Shown here piece after piece: positions 49,235 through 62,100 of a stretch of 64,000 nucleotides of DNA (within the stretch, counting starts at the first letter, position 1; every line of letters starts with the position of its first letter). The stretch lies in NCBI GenBank assembly GCA_001414345.1, contig LLCB01000002.1:186001-250000 (forward strand), read 5' to 3'. The notes beneath the pieces are model-generated. The model had not been told where the DNA came from. It did no database searches and was given only the letters and a program-made list of their open reading frames with translations. The translations under genes were made by a program, and so were the position numbers. Source of the DNA: Hymenoscyphus infarciens (lineage: Eukaryota; Ascomycota; Leotiomycetes; Helotiales; Helotiaceae).

Positions 49235-50139
49235 ATATCATTTAGAAGATATGTTTAGGAATACAGTGGATAAGGATGAGCGGAACAACAGTAAAGTGGC
49301 AACGGAGCTGCGAGGAGAGACTCAGGCCCTGATATGTGCACTGTATTGCCGCCCTTCGTAGGTTATTAAAGCAATCCATCCAACTCCTACTATCCATTCT
49401 CACCTGAGAACGAATTTGATTTTATCCTGCATTATACGCTTACCATGCTCATCACATCATCACAAAAACAGAAGTAATCATTTCATATTGCATTCTGAAT
49501 CGTATGCATATCTCGTTGAACCCTCAGCACTATAAGAAGTAGCATCGTTACACCATTGCCCCATCCCATGGTATCCCCACCCTTTTCCCCACCATCCAGC
49601 ATTCCATGAACCACCCCATCATGCCACACTCCCCAACCACACAAAAAGGGCATTTTCGTAATTTCAACAAGAGAATGAAGCTAGTAGCGAGTAGTGCCTA
49701 AAGGCCCGGCCCCCAGCCAATGAAACGCCAGAAAGTGCCACCTGAGAAAAAGCAAAACCCCTGAGAAACCCCCCCCCCACCTTAGAAAATCGTAACTAGC
49801 ACAATTCAATCCGAAATTTGTAACGAATGAGAAAAGATGCAGCTTTCATCATGAATAACAAATGGGTATGAGGACGACATAGCAACCAACCCATATGTGT
49901 TTCCTGTCCCTTGCCCTTATACCAGTGCCTGTTGACTCCAAAATGTTTCCTCCCTTCCATCCACAAGATCCCCATGGTATCATTGAAAAAGAAAAAAACA
50001 AGAAAAGAAAAAAAGAGCGCCGATGTAGTGTATCATGATCTCGTATGTGAGTTGAGAGAGACCACCCCAAGCCAGGGGTATCTCAGCCGTGGTGTGGGAA
50101 GGAGCTCAAGCTGTACAATGCTCCCTCTTCGTTATGTAA
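49235..50139. other. intergenic region, 3' of the WD40 gene
   Basis: Normal composition. A C9 homopolymer lies near 49770-49780. Short frames (for example 49849-50070 minus and 49911-50159 plus) have no recognisable features. Probably contains the 3' UTR of the minus-strand gene ending at 50140. Confidence 0.4.
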
Positions 50140-52612
50140 TTAGAAATGTCCAATTGTGACCCCCAAGCCGGCAGCCTTTCTCTGTCGGTGGGCAGTTGTT
50201 CCGCGAGACTTTGGATGACTCACAATTTCATCCTCGTCAGAGATCCAGTCCCAGCCAGTCGACTTTCTAGGCATCTCTTCTTCGGGATGTCTATGCATCC
50301 GTCGTGGAGACAATGCCATATCTCGTTCATGTCTCCACCGGTGCTGTGCTTCACCAGCGAAACCACAGCGCTCGAATTGCATGATACCTCCCCTCATATT
50401 ATCGCAGATAGCGACAAATAGGTCCTGCCCATCATTCGTGAAGTCGACGCCACCAATTTCACCAAAGAAATTAAGTGTCTGCTTGGTCTGGAAAGTCTGA
50501 GCATCAATCACGCTTATGATATCCGCTGGCTCCGCTGCAACCAGAACTTTCTTTCCGGAACCGACTGGAGAGAATTTCAGCTTCCGTACTCCAGCCATCT
50601 CCGCTGCAATCGAAGTAACTGGTCGAGACCAATTTCTCGCGTCCCAGATCTTGACCTGCATGTCTTGATTTCCTGTCGCTACTGTCCAGCCGTCATCTGC
50701 CCAGTCGCAGGCAAAACCATAATCACGATGACCGTCCAGTCTTTGAAGAATCTCTCCAGTGTCGGCATGGGTAATCAAGACATCAGTCGTGTCTCCCACA
50801 CATACCCGAAGGCGTTGATCTGGTGAAATTGCACTACAATTCAATGCGTCCTCATACTTCTTTTCGGAAATGAATTTGTTGGTATTAACATCCAAGATAC
50901 GGAAACCGCTGTCGTTGGATGAGAATGCTGCTACAGGGAGGGAGGAGCCTCGTAATGTGTGAACCTGGACATGGTTTGTAATGGCGTTTGAATCTTCGGT
51001 AACAACAAGTCCTTCAGTATGCTTGGTATCTTTGTGTGCCCTTAAGTTTACCAAGGCATACTCGCCAGCGAAGCCACCAGCAACAAGAACATCGTGAGCG
51101 GTGGCCAGCGTGGAAACTTGCATGCCTTCACCCGATTGGGAATGAAATGGTTGAACCGTGGGATTTGTCAAGTCCATAGCCACGGATGATGAACGAGTGG
51201 AATTATTAATGCTCGAAGGATTCCACTGGAGCACCTTTGACTTGCCCGCATAGAATACATGGCCACGTGAAGCACAGGCCATGACATTTCGGAGTTGGAA
51301 ATGGCACAGCCGGACCTGGCGAGCAAAATCCATTCGTCGAAATTTGAAGTAATTCTCAGAATCAAATGGCATCATGCCTTGTTCTCGTGGCTAAAAATGT
51401 TAGAATGAAAGTTTTGCTCAACGGGTTTGTGATACTCACAAATGGTAGATGCCTACTGGACAGGTTTGTATAGTTATGGTAAAAACGGGCCCGAACTACT
51501 TTGGCCTCTCGTCTCAAGACACCAAGCTCGGTCCAATTGATTCGTTGGAAATCGCATTCTTCACCTCGAAGATCACATCGACGTACTGGCGGTATAGGTT
51601 CGTGTGCACTATTTCTGTGTTTGATGATTGAAGTCAAATTTGGACCTCTGCGCTTGTTGTATTGTTCGGGTCGGCGGACGGCATCCGTGTGCCAATGATA
51701 AAGAAAGTCTCCGGAGCTCAAATTAAGGTGATCTTCCACTTCATGATGGTCAGCATCTGGCCAAGGATCTAGCGGCTCCACGCTTCCAGCTGTAGTTGCT
51801 GCATCCGATTGTGCTGTGCCCTCACCACCAATAGGCTGTACCTCATTATGAGATTGAAGTTCATTATGCGATGAACCCAAGGCTGGTGATGGGGCAGCTA
51901 AATCAGGAGGAGTCTCTGCTAGTGAGACGGATTCAGGCAACTGAGGAGCGAGAACCAGCGAGAGAAAATGAGAAGTAGAGGACAAGGGAAGGGGTGGAGT
52001 ACTGTTGTTGGCAAAAGATCCCGCTTGCTGATTCAACGACATGTCCACTTCCACAATGTCTAAACCATCCTGAAGATGCTGCAACTGCTGAGAAACCTCT
52101 GACATGGCTGCTGGCAGGTTGGAATTTCCCGGTGCCCCTGGTACATTAAGTCCCCCCATGGTAGGGACGGGAATAGCTTCGAGAGGCTCTTCGTTGTACT
52201 GAGGTTGGCTTTGGTATGACTCGGGATGACCATCGTCGTTCAGAATGTTCGTTGGGTGTTGCAGGGTGTTCGTTGGGTATTGGGTATCAGGGCCCGTGAT
52301 GTCGGCACCCAGCTGGTGCATTTCAGTGTCCAACAGGTGGTGGTAGAACGCCATGGCCAGGTCCGCACCACCATCCGACATGTCTTGGTCGTCGTCTGTG
52401 GAATCTGCTGTGACGAGACCCTCCATATACGACCTCTCTTCCAGTTCGTCCGGGCTGGCACTGAGGGCACTCACAGGCGATGCCACCAAGTTATGTGCCT
52501 GGTTTGATATGGCTGTGGTGGATTCGGATCCAACTCTTACGCCGCTCTCCATGTCAAAGGATGTGCCAGTGGTCGAGTCATCGTAGGGCGGGGTCAACGG
52601 ATTGTGCAGCAT
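50140..52612 (-). CDS. WD40-repeat protein with long disordered N-terminus (807 aa)
   Basis: Exons 52612-51440 and 51390-50140 on the minus strand, with a 49-bp intron (GTGAGT...TTTTAG, phase 0). Residues 1-290 are acidic, Ser/Pro/Gln-rich and disordered. Residues about 345-395 form a conserved block (CDFQRINW, LGVLRREA, YHNYTNL) leading into the propeller. Exon 2 carries at least five WD-like units, including GHRDYGFACDW...VKIWDARNW and LKFSPVGSGKKVLVAAE. The C-terminus is Arg-rich, with a WDW tryptophan motif near residue 775. The architecture resembles fungal WD proteins of the S. pombe C2A9.03 type, whose function is not established. A scaffold role is inferred. The gene has a long leader (52613 to beyond 53000) with open frames of 110-147 codons that may affect translation. 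Confidence 0.82.
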
Positions 52613-55034
52613 CGCGTTGCGCTTCTCGTTCGTTTTGCGCGAGGACCGATGTCATAGATGAGATAAAGATGGCAATTCGGAGAGTGGTTTCTGGTGGCAG
52701 ATGGTGCTTGCTTGTGAGTGTGACGAGGGATTGTTGGTGGTTTTATCAAAGTTGGAATGGGAAAGATGACAGAGTAGTCCAGGCAAGGTAGGGTCTTTCG
52801 GTTGTAGGTTGTAGTGTGGTCGGATGAATGAGGAGGGGGAGTAGGTAGTTCGGGAGCGCAGATACGGCGCAACTGGACTGAAATGACTAGGTGCGCTGGC
52901 TGCTGCTGCTGGTGCCGATGATGCACAGGAGGGAGTAGTGATGAGCGTCTGCGTGAGTGGAGAGCAGGATGAGGTGCAGCTGCGAACTATAAAGCCCAAC
53001 TGTGAAGCGAAGTGAGGGCCGCTGGTCTGGTCCGATCTGTTTGGGAGAAGGTGGGAGAGGAAGGATTTGGCGAGGCCGCTGAATGAGGGGGGCAAATGAG
53101 CCTTTTGGAATGGGGCTGGCGAGGATGATTACGCTTGCGCTGATTCACTCATCAGGTGGTGTTGCAGAGCAGAGCAGAGCAGAGCGCAGATGAAGGTTGA
53201 TGGACGAGACGCTCTTGATGGTGGGGAAAGACAACGCGGGATGAAGTGTAGTGTGCAAGGCAAGGCAAGGAAGGCAAGGATAGCGCCCAACCTAACACCT
53301 ACTAGTACCTATAGTGGCTGAAGGTGAAGGAGAAGGAGAGCAATCAATTTGACAGACGACACGCAATTGTCTCTTTTGAGAAGGACCAGCAGAAAGAGTT
53401 CTTAGTCAGGTCTGTGGGAAAGACAGGACAGGGTACGTCTGAAGTCCCGTAACCAAGCCAATATGAAGCATTGTTTCGTCTCTTTATCGTTTGAATCGTG
53501 AGAAAGTCTGCCGAGGTCCGGAGAACCTTAAGTTAACCTAACCTAACCTAACCTAACCTATGAAATGCTTAGTTAGGCAGGTCAAGTAGCACTCTAACTC
53601 CTTGCAATTCCCAGGAGATGTATAATTATGATATTCTGATATTCTGATACTGATACCGAGTTACGAAATCCCACCCTTGTGAAAAACTGGCTTGAATCTT
53701 ACATCCCTCGCTGACTCTTTCTCACCCCGCCTCTACCAAATCTCCTGACATTGATTTCCATAGGCGACCGAATGAGGGCTTCCCCCTACTATTTCTTCCC
53801 TAACATGCTCAGTCTGACTGCAGCAAAGCCCCGATACATACGTGGGGAAATACCACTAACCCGCCTATGAAATGGCCTCTTCTCAAAGAGGGTGTGCTGT
53901 AAATTCTGCACCAGAGTTGAAACGGGGCTTCTCTCCGCCCCCCTCGATTCCGTTGGCATCACCATAATCACTCCTGTCCTACCCCCTCAAGCATTTCAGG
54001 ATGATCGGACGTCCATCCCAGCAACTTGGAGGCTGGCCTGTCGGAGGTCATCGCTTCCTTTGCATCGAGGTGTTCCCGAGCCAGCAGCTAGACTGCCAGC
54101 GTTTGTGTAACGGTGGGGTTTTACGAAGAACCACCACAAACGTCACACAATAAACTTCTTGTACACGCCACGCTGATTGTTTTGCTTTGGATTTGCGATT
54201 GGCAGAGGGTTTCGTCATGTCTCTGGTGTCTCTCGGTCCATCGCCCAGCGGCGTGACTACCCGACAGAAGCAATTCCCGCCACGGCTAGAACAGCTAGAA
54301 CAACGTTGACGCTGTTCGAGAAGCCATCTATCAGAACCTGCTCATGCAGTATGCCAAGAAGATGCACTCACCATCTGAGACCCTCATACCTATTCGGGAG
54401 GAAACGTGAACGAAGAGAATAATGGCAAAAAGTAGGTATGGTATTAAAAGCCCTATCTCCCCAATATCAAAAAACCCCCTTTCTCGGTCCGTCTCTACTC
54501 GTCTATGCCGGTTGAAATAACCGATCCTTCTTCCCTCCACGAAGGGCTGAGTCTTCATCACCTAGTCGCTTGGGTTAAATATGACAGACTTCTGTGACCA
54601 CTCTTTTCGACTTCTCCCGCGGAAGGAAGCCCTCGGAATGTACGAAGAAACCCTGCATGCAACGGCTATCTGCAGCTGCATCATTCCGTTTCGGTCCGCT
54701 CTGAGTCGTCCTCCCCACACCCGAACACGCTTATATCATATTCGGGCGTCCCAAAAAGCAATGGAAAGAAGCAAATACCCGACTGTGGAAACGGCGGTGA
54801 ACCTTCTTCTCCTCTTTCCCCGCATATCTCCCCATTCCCTATATATGCAGAAGACAAGTCAGGCTCAAGGAATCCTTGTCAACATTTTTAGTTGCGATTT
54901 TTCCAGCTGATATTAGGTTTCAAATGCGGGTGCAACCTTGTGATGCGCTTCGACGAGGCTCTGTACGAAACATGGCTGTACAAGACTTCCACGAGGATTG
55001 AACGCAAAAGAAATGTATTGAGCGGCCGTTGTGT
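52613..55034. other. 2.4-kb intergenic region, promoter and long leader of the WD40 gene
   Basis: The part next to 52612 is probably 5' UTR. Further out lie simple repeats (gcagagcagagcagagc near 53165; aaggcaaggcaaggaagg near 53260) and a TAACC run at 53533-53560. Open frames at 53892-54110, 54177-54422 and 54581-54910 lack coherent protein features or splice partners. I call no gene. Confidence 0.4.
53533..53560. repeat. (TAACC)5 short tandem repeat
   Basis: Five perfect TAACC units. They differ from the usual fungal telomere repeat (TAACCC) by one base per unit. Confidence 0.9.
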
Positions 55035-56247
55035 TCATCTCCTATGTTGTTGTGCTTCACTCGCGTCCAACTCCATGATCAAGGGCTGTTGTTGTTGCTG
55101 CATCTGTATTCCATTCATCTCATATCTTTCCGGCGAGTGCTCTGGAGTATTCTTTGCAGGATCGTCATGGAACGAGGCCGGATGAGTTGATATCGGACGA
55201 GATTCCGTCGCAGGTAATTCAGCTTTGATAGCAGCGCCCGAAGCAGGATTTCCTGGTGCGCCACTTGCGTCGTCTGATTCCGCCGGAATTGGCTGATGAT
55301 CGTTTTTTCGAGCTCCTCGCTTCTTCCAGACAAGTACGTAGAAGATGGCACCCAAAATTGCCCCCAGGGCTCCTACACCTCCGACCACTCCACCTACTAT
55401 TGCTCCTGTACTGCTCTGCGGTTTTTCGGAAAGTGGTGGGGATGTTTCGGTTGGGGTCGAAGTACTCTGTATCAACCGTCGAAGTTAGCAATGTTTCCAA
55501 AGTATCGGGCTTTGGGAAGTTGTTCATCTCACTGCTCACCGATGTAGGGTCCGTGTTTGTGGAAGTTGGGTTTGTTGAGGTTGTTGGCTTTAAAGAAGTG
55601 GTAATTGGTTTCGTTGTTGTAGTTGCTGTGTTTACAGTCTGAGTCCTGGTATCCAAACTTACTGCACACTTCCCGGAATTCGCAGTGTTACAAATCGTGA
55701 TGTTCGCGGCCAACCTCGGAAGTGGCACTGGAGTTGAGAATCCGGTGTATGTGAATGCAATATTCAGAGTATTCCCCTTCGTCTTCACACATCTTAAGTC
55801 GGACTGACCTCCGGGGTACGAATATGTAGCACATAGTGTCCCAACATCCTCGTTGTCGCAGTACAGAATCGCGGGATTGGCTTTGCACGCATCACCGCAA
55901 GCGTCTCTTGATGCGCTACATGCAGTTCTAAATGTCCCACAACCCGTGCTCCCACAGCAACCTCCGGCACTAATCTTGGATCCTTTGCTATCGCTCAGTG
56001 CAATGATACAAGTAGCGCCCTCCAGACAATCGAGTGGCGAGGCTTCCACACCATTGATCCATCCACAATTAGAAGGTGCTAATACCCGTTTCTCAATACG
56101 AGCCGGAACGGTCGTTGATGCTCTTGCTCGCAATTCCACCTGCGTGGGATGACTCTTCGTCTCGGTGGTGGTTTGTTTCGCGAAATGATGAGGACCTGCA
56201 GCCACAACACCAAAGAAGCCGCAGAAGAAAAGGTCGGAAAGTTTCAT
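55035..56247 (-). CDS. secreted cysteine-rich, single-pass membrane protein (wall-sensor-like)
   Basis: Exons 56247-55540 and 55466-55035 with a 73-bp intron (GTGAGC...TACAG, phase 0) give 379 aa. I start at the ATG at 56247 because MKLSDLFFCGFFGVVAAG is a clear signal peptide. Residues about 55-205 form an extracellular Cys-rich region (CGW, CCGSTGCGTFRTAC, CGDACK, LYC). Next comes a Ser/Thr-rich stalk (about 210-255), then a Gly-rich transmembrane helix (about 257-283, GAIVGGVVGG...) and a KKRGARK stop-transfer. The cytoplasmic tail is Pro/Ser-rich with a Q5 run. This signal/Cys/STalk/TM layout is common in fungal surface proteins and resembles Mid2/Wsc-type stress sensors, but no WSC domain is seen. 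The ligand or function is unknown. Confidence 0.85.
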
Positions 56248-57810
56248 AGTGTGTGATCGACTGTTCTGGTTTTGATATTCTAGAGAGGGGTTGAGAAGAA
56301 TGACACACAAAGCAAGCGCTTAAAAGAGTAATGGGAGGAGGGAGAATTAATGGTACAGTACTAGTACGAGCAAAACAACAACGAGAGTATGGAAAGAGAA
56401 AAAGAGAAAGGAGAAGAAGCCATCGCGACTGCGCAGGATGCCTCGAACATGATAACCCTCATCTTGACAAACTAAAACTTGCTAGCCATGCAGCACTGCG
56501 GCCCAGCTCTTGCCAGAGCGGGCGCTCTGGACGTCCAATGATTGGGTTTTCTGAGATTTGGCCGACGAGCTCGAGGTGGCCCCCAAGACGCCACTGAGTC
56601 TATTTTCCTATGAAGGATCGTCTCTTTGCCGTGCGAGGCGAATTACCTGTTGAGGAAGCGGGGACTGAGGAGGCTGAGTGGTGTGAAGAATGGCTGGGGG
56701 TCCCGAGCAATTGGTGGGGATTTTACGACCTTGACGAAAAAAAGGGGTGTGTGATTGGGTGGCCGTCACGTTCGACCGTCCGGGGATCAGTACTCGAGTA
56801 GTAATAAGCTGACAAAGCTAGTCGGCGATGTTTTTGGGTCGTGATTGGGTGCTCGTAAGAGGGGGTGTTGCAGAAATAGATCTCTGGGATCGTGGAAGAA
56901 GGCGTAGATAAAGTTGAGTGGTGGCTTTGAAAGTCTCCAGCCTTTTGGTTCTTTCGTCAGTATGATATTGTTTGAAAAAGTTGCTGCCAGTGGCTTATAT
57001 TTCCTACGTTGAATTAATTTGTTGATCTGCGAAATCTTGCGAAATCCACTTACCCGGTCTACCAATGCTCCCTTTCAACCATGTGTTGCGAAGCCCACGT
57101 GGTTTTATAGACACCAGATCGCACCCCCGCGACTCATCTTCGATGACAAGAAAGCATGTATATGGAAGGGAATCTGAGGAGCTAGCCCGAACTGGGATTG
57201 AGTTTCCTTCAGTATTCATCAAGCGATCAAATGAGCCGACGGCATCGTTCTGCTGCCAGATTCATTTGCATGGAAAATAATGTTTCATCTGGTTGATTCC
57301 TAATTATCATCGTAACAATAGTTATCCAGTAAAAATACAACAAAAGTTTAGAAGATGCAAATTCTTCAAATGAAATGCAGATAAGGATAATTAAGTCACT
57401 TTTTATTTCAAGTCATCTAATTCTCCCAAAACCTTTCAGAAAATTATATCAATGAATTAACTATACGATAAACAATAACACCAACTAACTACTCATACAT
57501 AATAGTTGTACAAGATCCGCAAGAATTATCTCCTCCCGTTCTTTCCTACCCAATGCTCTATTGGATTAGATTTCGACTCCAAAACGCTCAATTTCAGCCC
57601 AAAAACGCTCTCAAGCGAGAAATCAAAAACCCACAACTCCCCGACTCCAAACATGCAGATGGAAGAAATCAAACAAGCTATTCCCCACCGATTAAACATT
57701 AAGTTCCCCTTCTTCTCTGCGTCCCTGAACCCAATCATCGCCCATCCCCTAAGCAAAAACAAAGCTCCCCATCGCAGCACCAACCAACAAACAAATAGTC
57801 TCAACCTATA
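56248..57810. other. intergenic region
   Basis: The left part is the promoter of the 56247 gene. Purine-rich sequence (gagaaaaagagaaagg) lies near 56395-56415. Frames such as 56610-56801 plus are short and featureless. Nothing else was recognised. Confidence 0.4.
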
Positions 57811-58575
57811 TCAAATATTAGCCCCTCTCATTCTTCTCTTCAACCCATCCCCCACCAAAACACCGGCTCCAAAACCCCCAAGACTGTAATCCAAAAACAC
57901 CACAACAAGAAATGGAAAAAAACTTACAGAAGCCTTTCCCCGTCCTAGATCAACACCATTTGTCTGCACAGCAGCACTAGGTCTAACAGGCGTCCTCTGT
58001 CCCCTCCCTGCATCGCCCCCAGAATCACTAGACCCCCCAGTAGCAATGGACCCGCCATTCCCTCCGTTCCCACCACCACCTTGAGAAGTAACAGTAGTTA
58101 TAGTGCTATTCCCCGAAACTGGCAATGTAGTCTGCGTCCTAGGAGTCGTCGTAGCAGTAGTACTAACAGTAACAGTCGAATCCGTCGTCGAGATAGTTAT
58201 AGAACTCGTTTGTGTTTCCGTTGAACTCGTTTTTGTTTCCGTTGAACTCGTTTTTGTTTCCGTTGAACTCGTTACTGTCGCTGTACTCGAACTTCTAGTA
58301 GATGAGGAATCGGCTGAAGAAGACGGGGATGCTGTTAAGGAAGCTAAGCTAGATAGGGGAGCTGTAGATGAAGATCCTCTGTCACTAATCCTCGAGGTAA
58401 GGAAAGGAACCACACCCTGAGTTAAAGAGGGAAGTGCACCTTGGAGCACTGGTATGGCGGGTACTGGAGCGACGGGGTTTATGTTTTGGAGGTTGGGGAT
58501 GACTTGTATTGGTACGGCTGATTGTCCCACGACGAAGGAGATGAGGAGAGAGAAGGGTGTGAGGCGGTTGTACAT
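57811..58575 (-). CDS. Ser/Thr-rich secreted or surface protein (254 aa)
   Basis: Start at the ATG at 58575, giving a signal peptide (MYNRLTPFSLLISFVVGQSA). A Pro/Val-rich segment follows (about 20-65). Next is a mucin-like Ser/Thr region (about 70-155), including three SSTET(K/Q)T repeats encoded by a 24-bp repeat near 58203-58275, then a Gly/Ser-rich linker. The C-terminal end is ambiguous. Read through, it gives a hydrophobic stretch (VSFFPFLVVVFLDY...) and KRR, like a membrane anchor. A good intron (57884-57927, GTAAGT...TTACAG, 44 bp) would instead shift the frame to a short Trp/Gly-rich end. The protein is probably heavily O-mannosylated at the cell surface. The enzymatic role, if any, is unknown. 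Confidence 0.7.
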   Translation of the reverse strand: MYNRLTPFSLLISFVVGQSAVPIQVIPNLQNINPVAPVPAIPVLQGALPSLTQGVVPFLTSRISDRGSSSTAPLSSLASLTASPSSSADSSSTRSSSTATVTSSTETKTSSTETKTSSTETQTSSITISTTDSTVTVSTTATTTPRTQTTLPVSGNSTITTVTSQGGGGNGGNGGSIATGGSSDSGGDAGRGQRTPVRPSAAVQTNGVDLGRGKASVSFFPFLVVVFLDYSLGGFGAGVLVGDGLKRRMRGANI

Positions 58576-59111
58576 TTTGATGATGGTGCGTATGTGTAGA
58601 TAGATAGTTGAGGGGGTGTGCGTTTTTCCAAGTGTTTCTCTCCCGATATTTGAGAGGCGAGATTTAGAAATTAGAGATGCGGTTATAGTGAGAGAGTATG
58701 AGGAGGATGGATGAATGATGGAAAAGATGGAAAAGTACAAGTTAATATACATATCGTGTACAGAGTAATGTTTACTCTTGGCTATTTGTGGTAAGGTTTG
58801 AAAACTGTCTCGTTGCCTCGGTGCTTCATTACATTCCTCCCCAACCGGTACTTGATCTCATATTTTCAAACACCTCGGTAGCAACCACATGAGAATCACC
58901 CTTGGCAACATTACTTGTAATTCATTCCACTTGTCTTGTGGTTGTCTATTCTAATATACAATTCCAGAACTCCGTTCCCTACCGATGTGGGAAATATGCT
59001 GATGTACATATGTTAATGTACATGATTTTTATACATGGAGTGGTGCGCTACCCTCCCGGGGTATGAGAACTAGCTGTTCTACATCTCCAGATTTTAGTCC
59101 TTTCCTCCACG
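58576..59111. other. intergenic region
   Basis: Promoter of the Ser/Thr-rich gene and 3' region of the RNase gene (both minus strand). No motif was recognised. Confidence 0.4.
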
Positions 59112-62100
59112 CTACTTTTCAGAAAGCGATTCGACTCGTCGAGTAGGCTCGACAGTGAGTGTACCTTCGACAACGTCAACATCTGCGATTTCCACTTCAA
59201 ACACATCGGAAGCTTTTACGTCCTTCGCGTCGAGCCAATCTGGGATTATCATTTGTGCGGGTGCTGCAAACTGCGTCACTAAACCAAATGCAGTTTCGCC
59301 AAATTTATCCGGGTTTCTTACATCCTTGACTATGAAGGTCATGGGAGGAAGTTCGCTTTCCTTGAACTTCCAGGCTCGGAAGATGAACTGCATGAACCAA
59401 GCCATGTCCGCGTCCCTCGAAACCTTTTTGATCAACCTCTCGCGGGTATCAATTCTCGGTAGCAAGTCGTCGATTTGAGCGTTGGTAAATGGAAATATCA
59501 CCTCTTTCTTGTTGCCGATCAGAGAGTGACCCATTCGATGTTCTTCCAATAGCGCAGCACCTAACTGCCAATGGACAAGCAAATCCGAATACCTACGTAG
59601 AGGACTTGTGCATTTCGTCAACATCTCGGCACCAACCGTGATATGCGGTCCGGGTGTTGTAGAGGGTTGAGCGGGACCTGTCAAAGTTTGATATTCTAAC
59701 TCATATCCGACAGGGATCTCTTTTCCCTCTTTGATTATTGGAGCCAAAACTCTTTTGAAGTAGTCTGGTGCACTCTCTGCGCTTCCATTGCGAGGAGTGA
59801 CCCGATATATGGTTGGAATACCACGCTCATTGCACCATTTGGCGCAAACCTCACTCGCAAGATGCATTAGATAAGAGAACGTGCCATTTCTAGATCGTCC
59901 CACTCCTTTGGAAGCGACCTGGATCGTGGGGTCGCCAGCGTGGGAGCAACTATGACCAGGGAGGGACTGAACCCATTGAGGACCACGAAAATTAACGGCA
60001 ACAGAGAATTTGTTGGGTCCGAAGTACATCCCGCCCTGGCTTCTCAATAACCTCAAACGAAGCTGTCCGAAATGACTCAGGAGTTTCAAACTCTCGTGAT
60101 GATCAATTAGATCGGTGACAGAAGACATGCTCCTTGATGGGGCCGAGGGAGTAGGAGGGCTTTCGCCAACCGTGTGAATCATCGTATCACCCGTAGATGT
60201 CTCCTTTCCCAAGCTGATTTCCTCCAAAACTTCTGGAGTGAGATTGAATACGTTGTTGAGAATACCTGCAGAGACCTCGTATTCTAAAATCTTGCCATAT
60301 GCATCTAGCTTTGCACTGAACGTTAAACAAGGCCGTTTCCGCCCACCAGCAAGACTAAATTTCGACTGAACAATCTCAGAATCCAGCATACCCAGTGAGC
60401 GATCAGGAAGATAAGTAGTGGACGTCATCCTCTGTGCAAAGTCTGCAGCTGCACCGTTAACGTCCATATGCGATGCTGGATCAGCGACATGAATGTGTAG
60501 CCAATGCTCATCTTCATTGTCGGTTTTCTCTATGGAAATGGCGTCGTCGATTTCGTGGGCATCAGGAGCGTCAATACAAAACGCAGGGAGATCGCCCCAG
60601 TCCTTGCGTATATCGGCCAATCTATCTTCAACAAATCCTCTCCCAGGCACACTGGCTTCGGTTTGCAATCGCTGTCCAGTTTGAGGGAGTCTGAGCACGT
60701 ACGGGGCGCGTGTTTCCCAAGGAGGAATGACCCCAATTTCTTGTAAAAAGGTCCAACCAGTCTTCACGTCCATTTTCACGTCTTCGTAACGGCCAATGGC
60801 GCGGAGAATATGAGACCCGACGGAATTCAAAGTTGACGCCCCTCTGTTGAAACTTTGTAGTCCTACCCACGATTCTACAAATCGAACAAATAGATTCTCA
60901 ATAGGGGTGAACTTTTCCTGAACACATCCTTCTCGATACTGAACACCAGTGGACTTTTCTGATGAAGGACCAACCATGCCATGCGTAGTAAACTGTCGGT
61001 GCTTCCGACTATTATCAATCAAACGCTGGCACTTGACAGTGAAGCCTTCCAGTGGGCCCCGACGGAGAGGGGGAGCTCCTTTCGCTTTCTCGGTAACATA
61101 GGTGCGGACAAAGTGAGTGACGGAACGAGTTTCATGTACCTCATTCCTAGACACGATTCCATATTCACCGCCCGCTCTCAAGGTCCCTTTCTGTTGAGTA
61201 TAGACCCCGATATCGTTCGAAAGAAGACGGCGATGAACCGCGTATAAAACAGTCTTGGGATATTTTCCACCAGGCAACTTGGGGATGTGACTGCCCAAAA
61301 TCTTGTCGGCAATTTCATCAAGAGTGGCATAGGTTGTTCGAAATGGATGAGCTAGGGTTTGGTGTGCGAGTTCGATTTTGGGAGCCATTTTGACGAAAGC
61401 CTCATCTGCCTTTGTCCAAAAGGCGAGCATTTTCCTGATAGCCGGTCTGCCAATATCCCTAGGAAGAACTTGTTCGAATGTATTCAGTCTGTTCAGTTTG
61501 TCTCCCGAAACATCTGATTTTGGTAAAAAGGGAATTATGTCATCCAGCTCCTCTTGTCCCACGAAACCTGGTACATAGAAAGTTGGGTGGCTGTTCATTC
61601 GTTGTGCCCATTGACCAGACATGGTATAGAACTGGCTCTGCTGGCCCAAGTCGCGGACAAATATTGCAAGCTCCTGGTGCTGGTTCCCCATCATCCTAGA
61701 TTTATTTTAGTTTTGGCCGCGGTATTGAAATGTCCGTCTCCTTGTGGACTTACTTGAGCTCTACTAGATCTCCGGGTAGCAAGAAAGTACGCCTCCCGCC
61801 CACATCTGCGAGGTCCTGCTCTCCAAAGGGGCGAAATTCTTCAATCATCTCATCTTCCAAATTATCATCTAGTTGTGTGTGAAGCTCCGACCCAGAGCGC
61901 ATATTTATAGCGTGGCCATATGGCGCAATATCTTCCATTGACTGCGCAACGAGAGCCGCTGCTGCATTTGAATTTTCAGTCTCCCATTGCTTTAGGCGGT
62001 CTCGAATTTTTGATGAGGGCCACCGGTGACCTAGATTGCCAAATTCGATGTTGGAGGGGTTGGATTGAACATCTAGATCAACCTGAAATCTAGAATTAGA

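Noticed and set aside
53533..53560. (TAACC)5 as an interstitial telomere
   Set aside because: Fungal telomeres are normally TAACCC/TTAGGG; five 5-bp units are a common simple repeat and the surrounding DNA is ordinary single-copy sequence.
54177..54910. Small plus-strand frames as genes
   Set aside because: No domain, signal peptide, plausible splice partner or start context; composition suits untranslated sequence.
58103..58420. Plus-strand 105-codon frame opposite the Ser/Thr-rich gene
   Set aside because: Val/Glu-rich translation is the complement of the SSTET repeats; no signals or domains.
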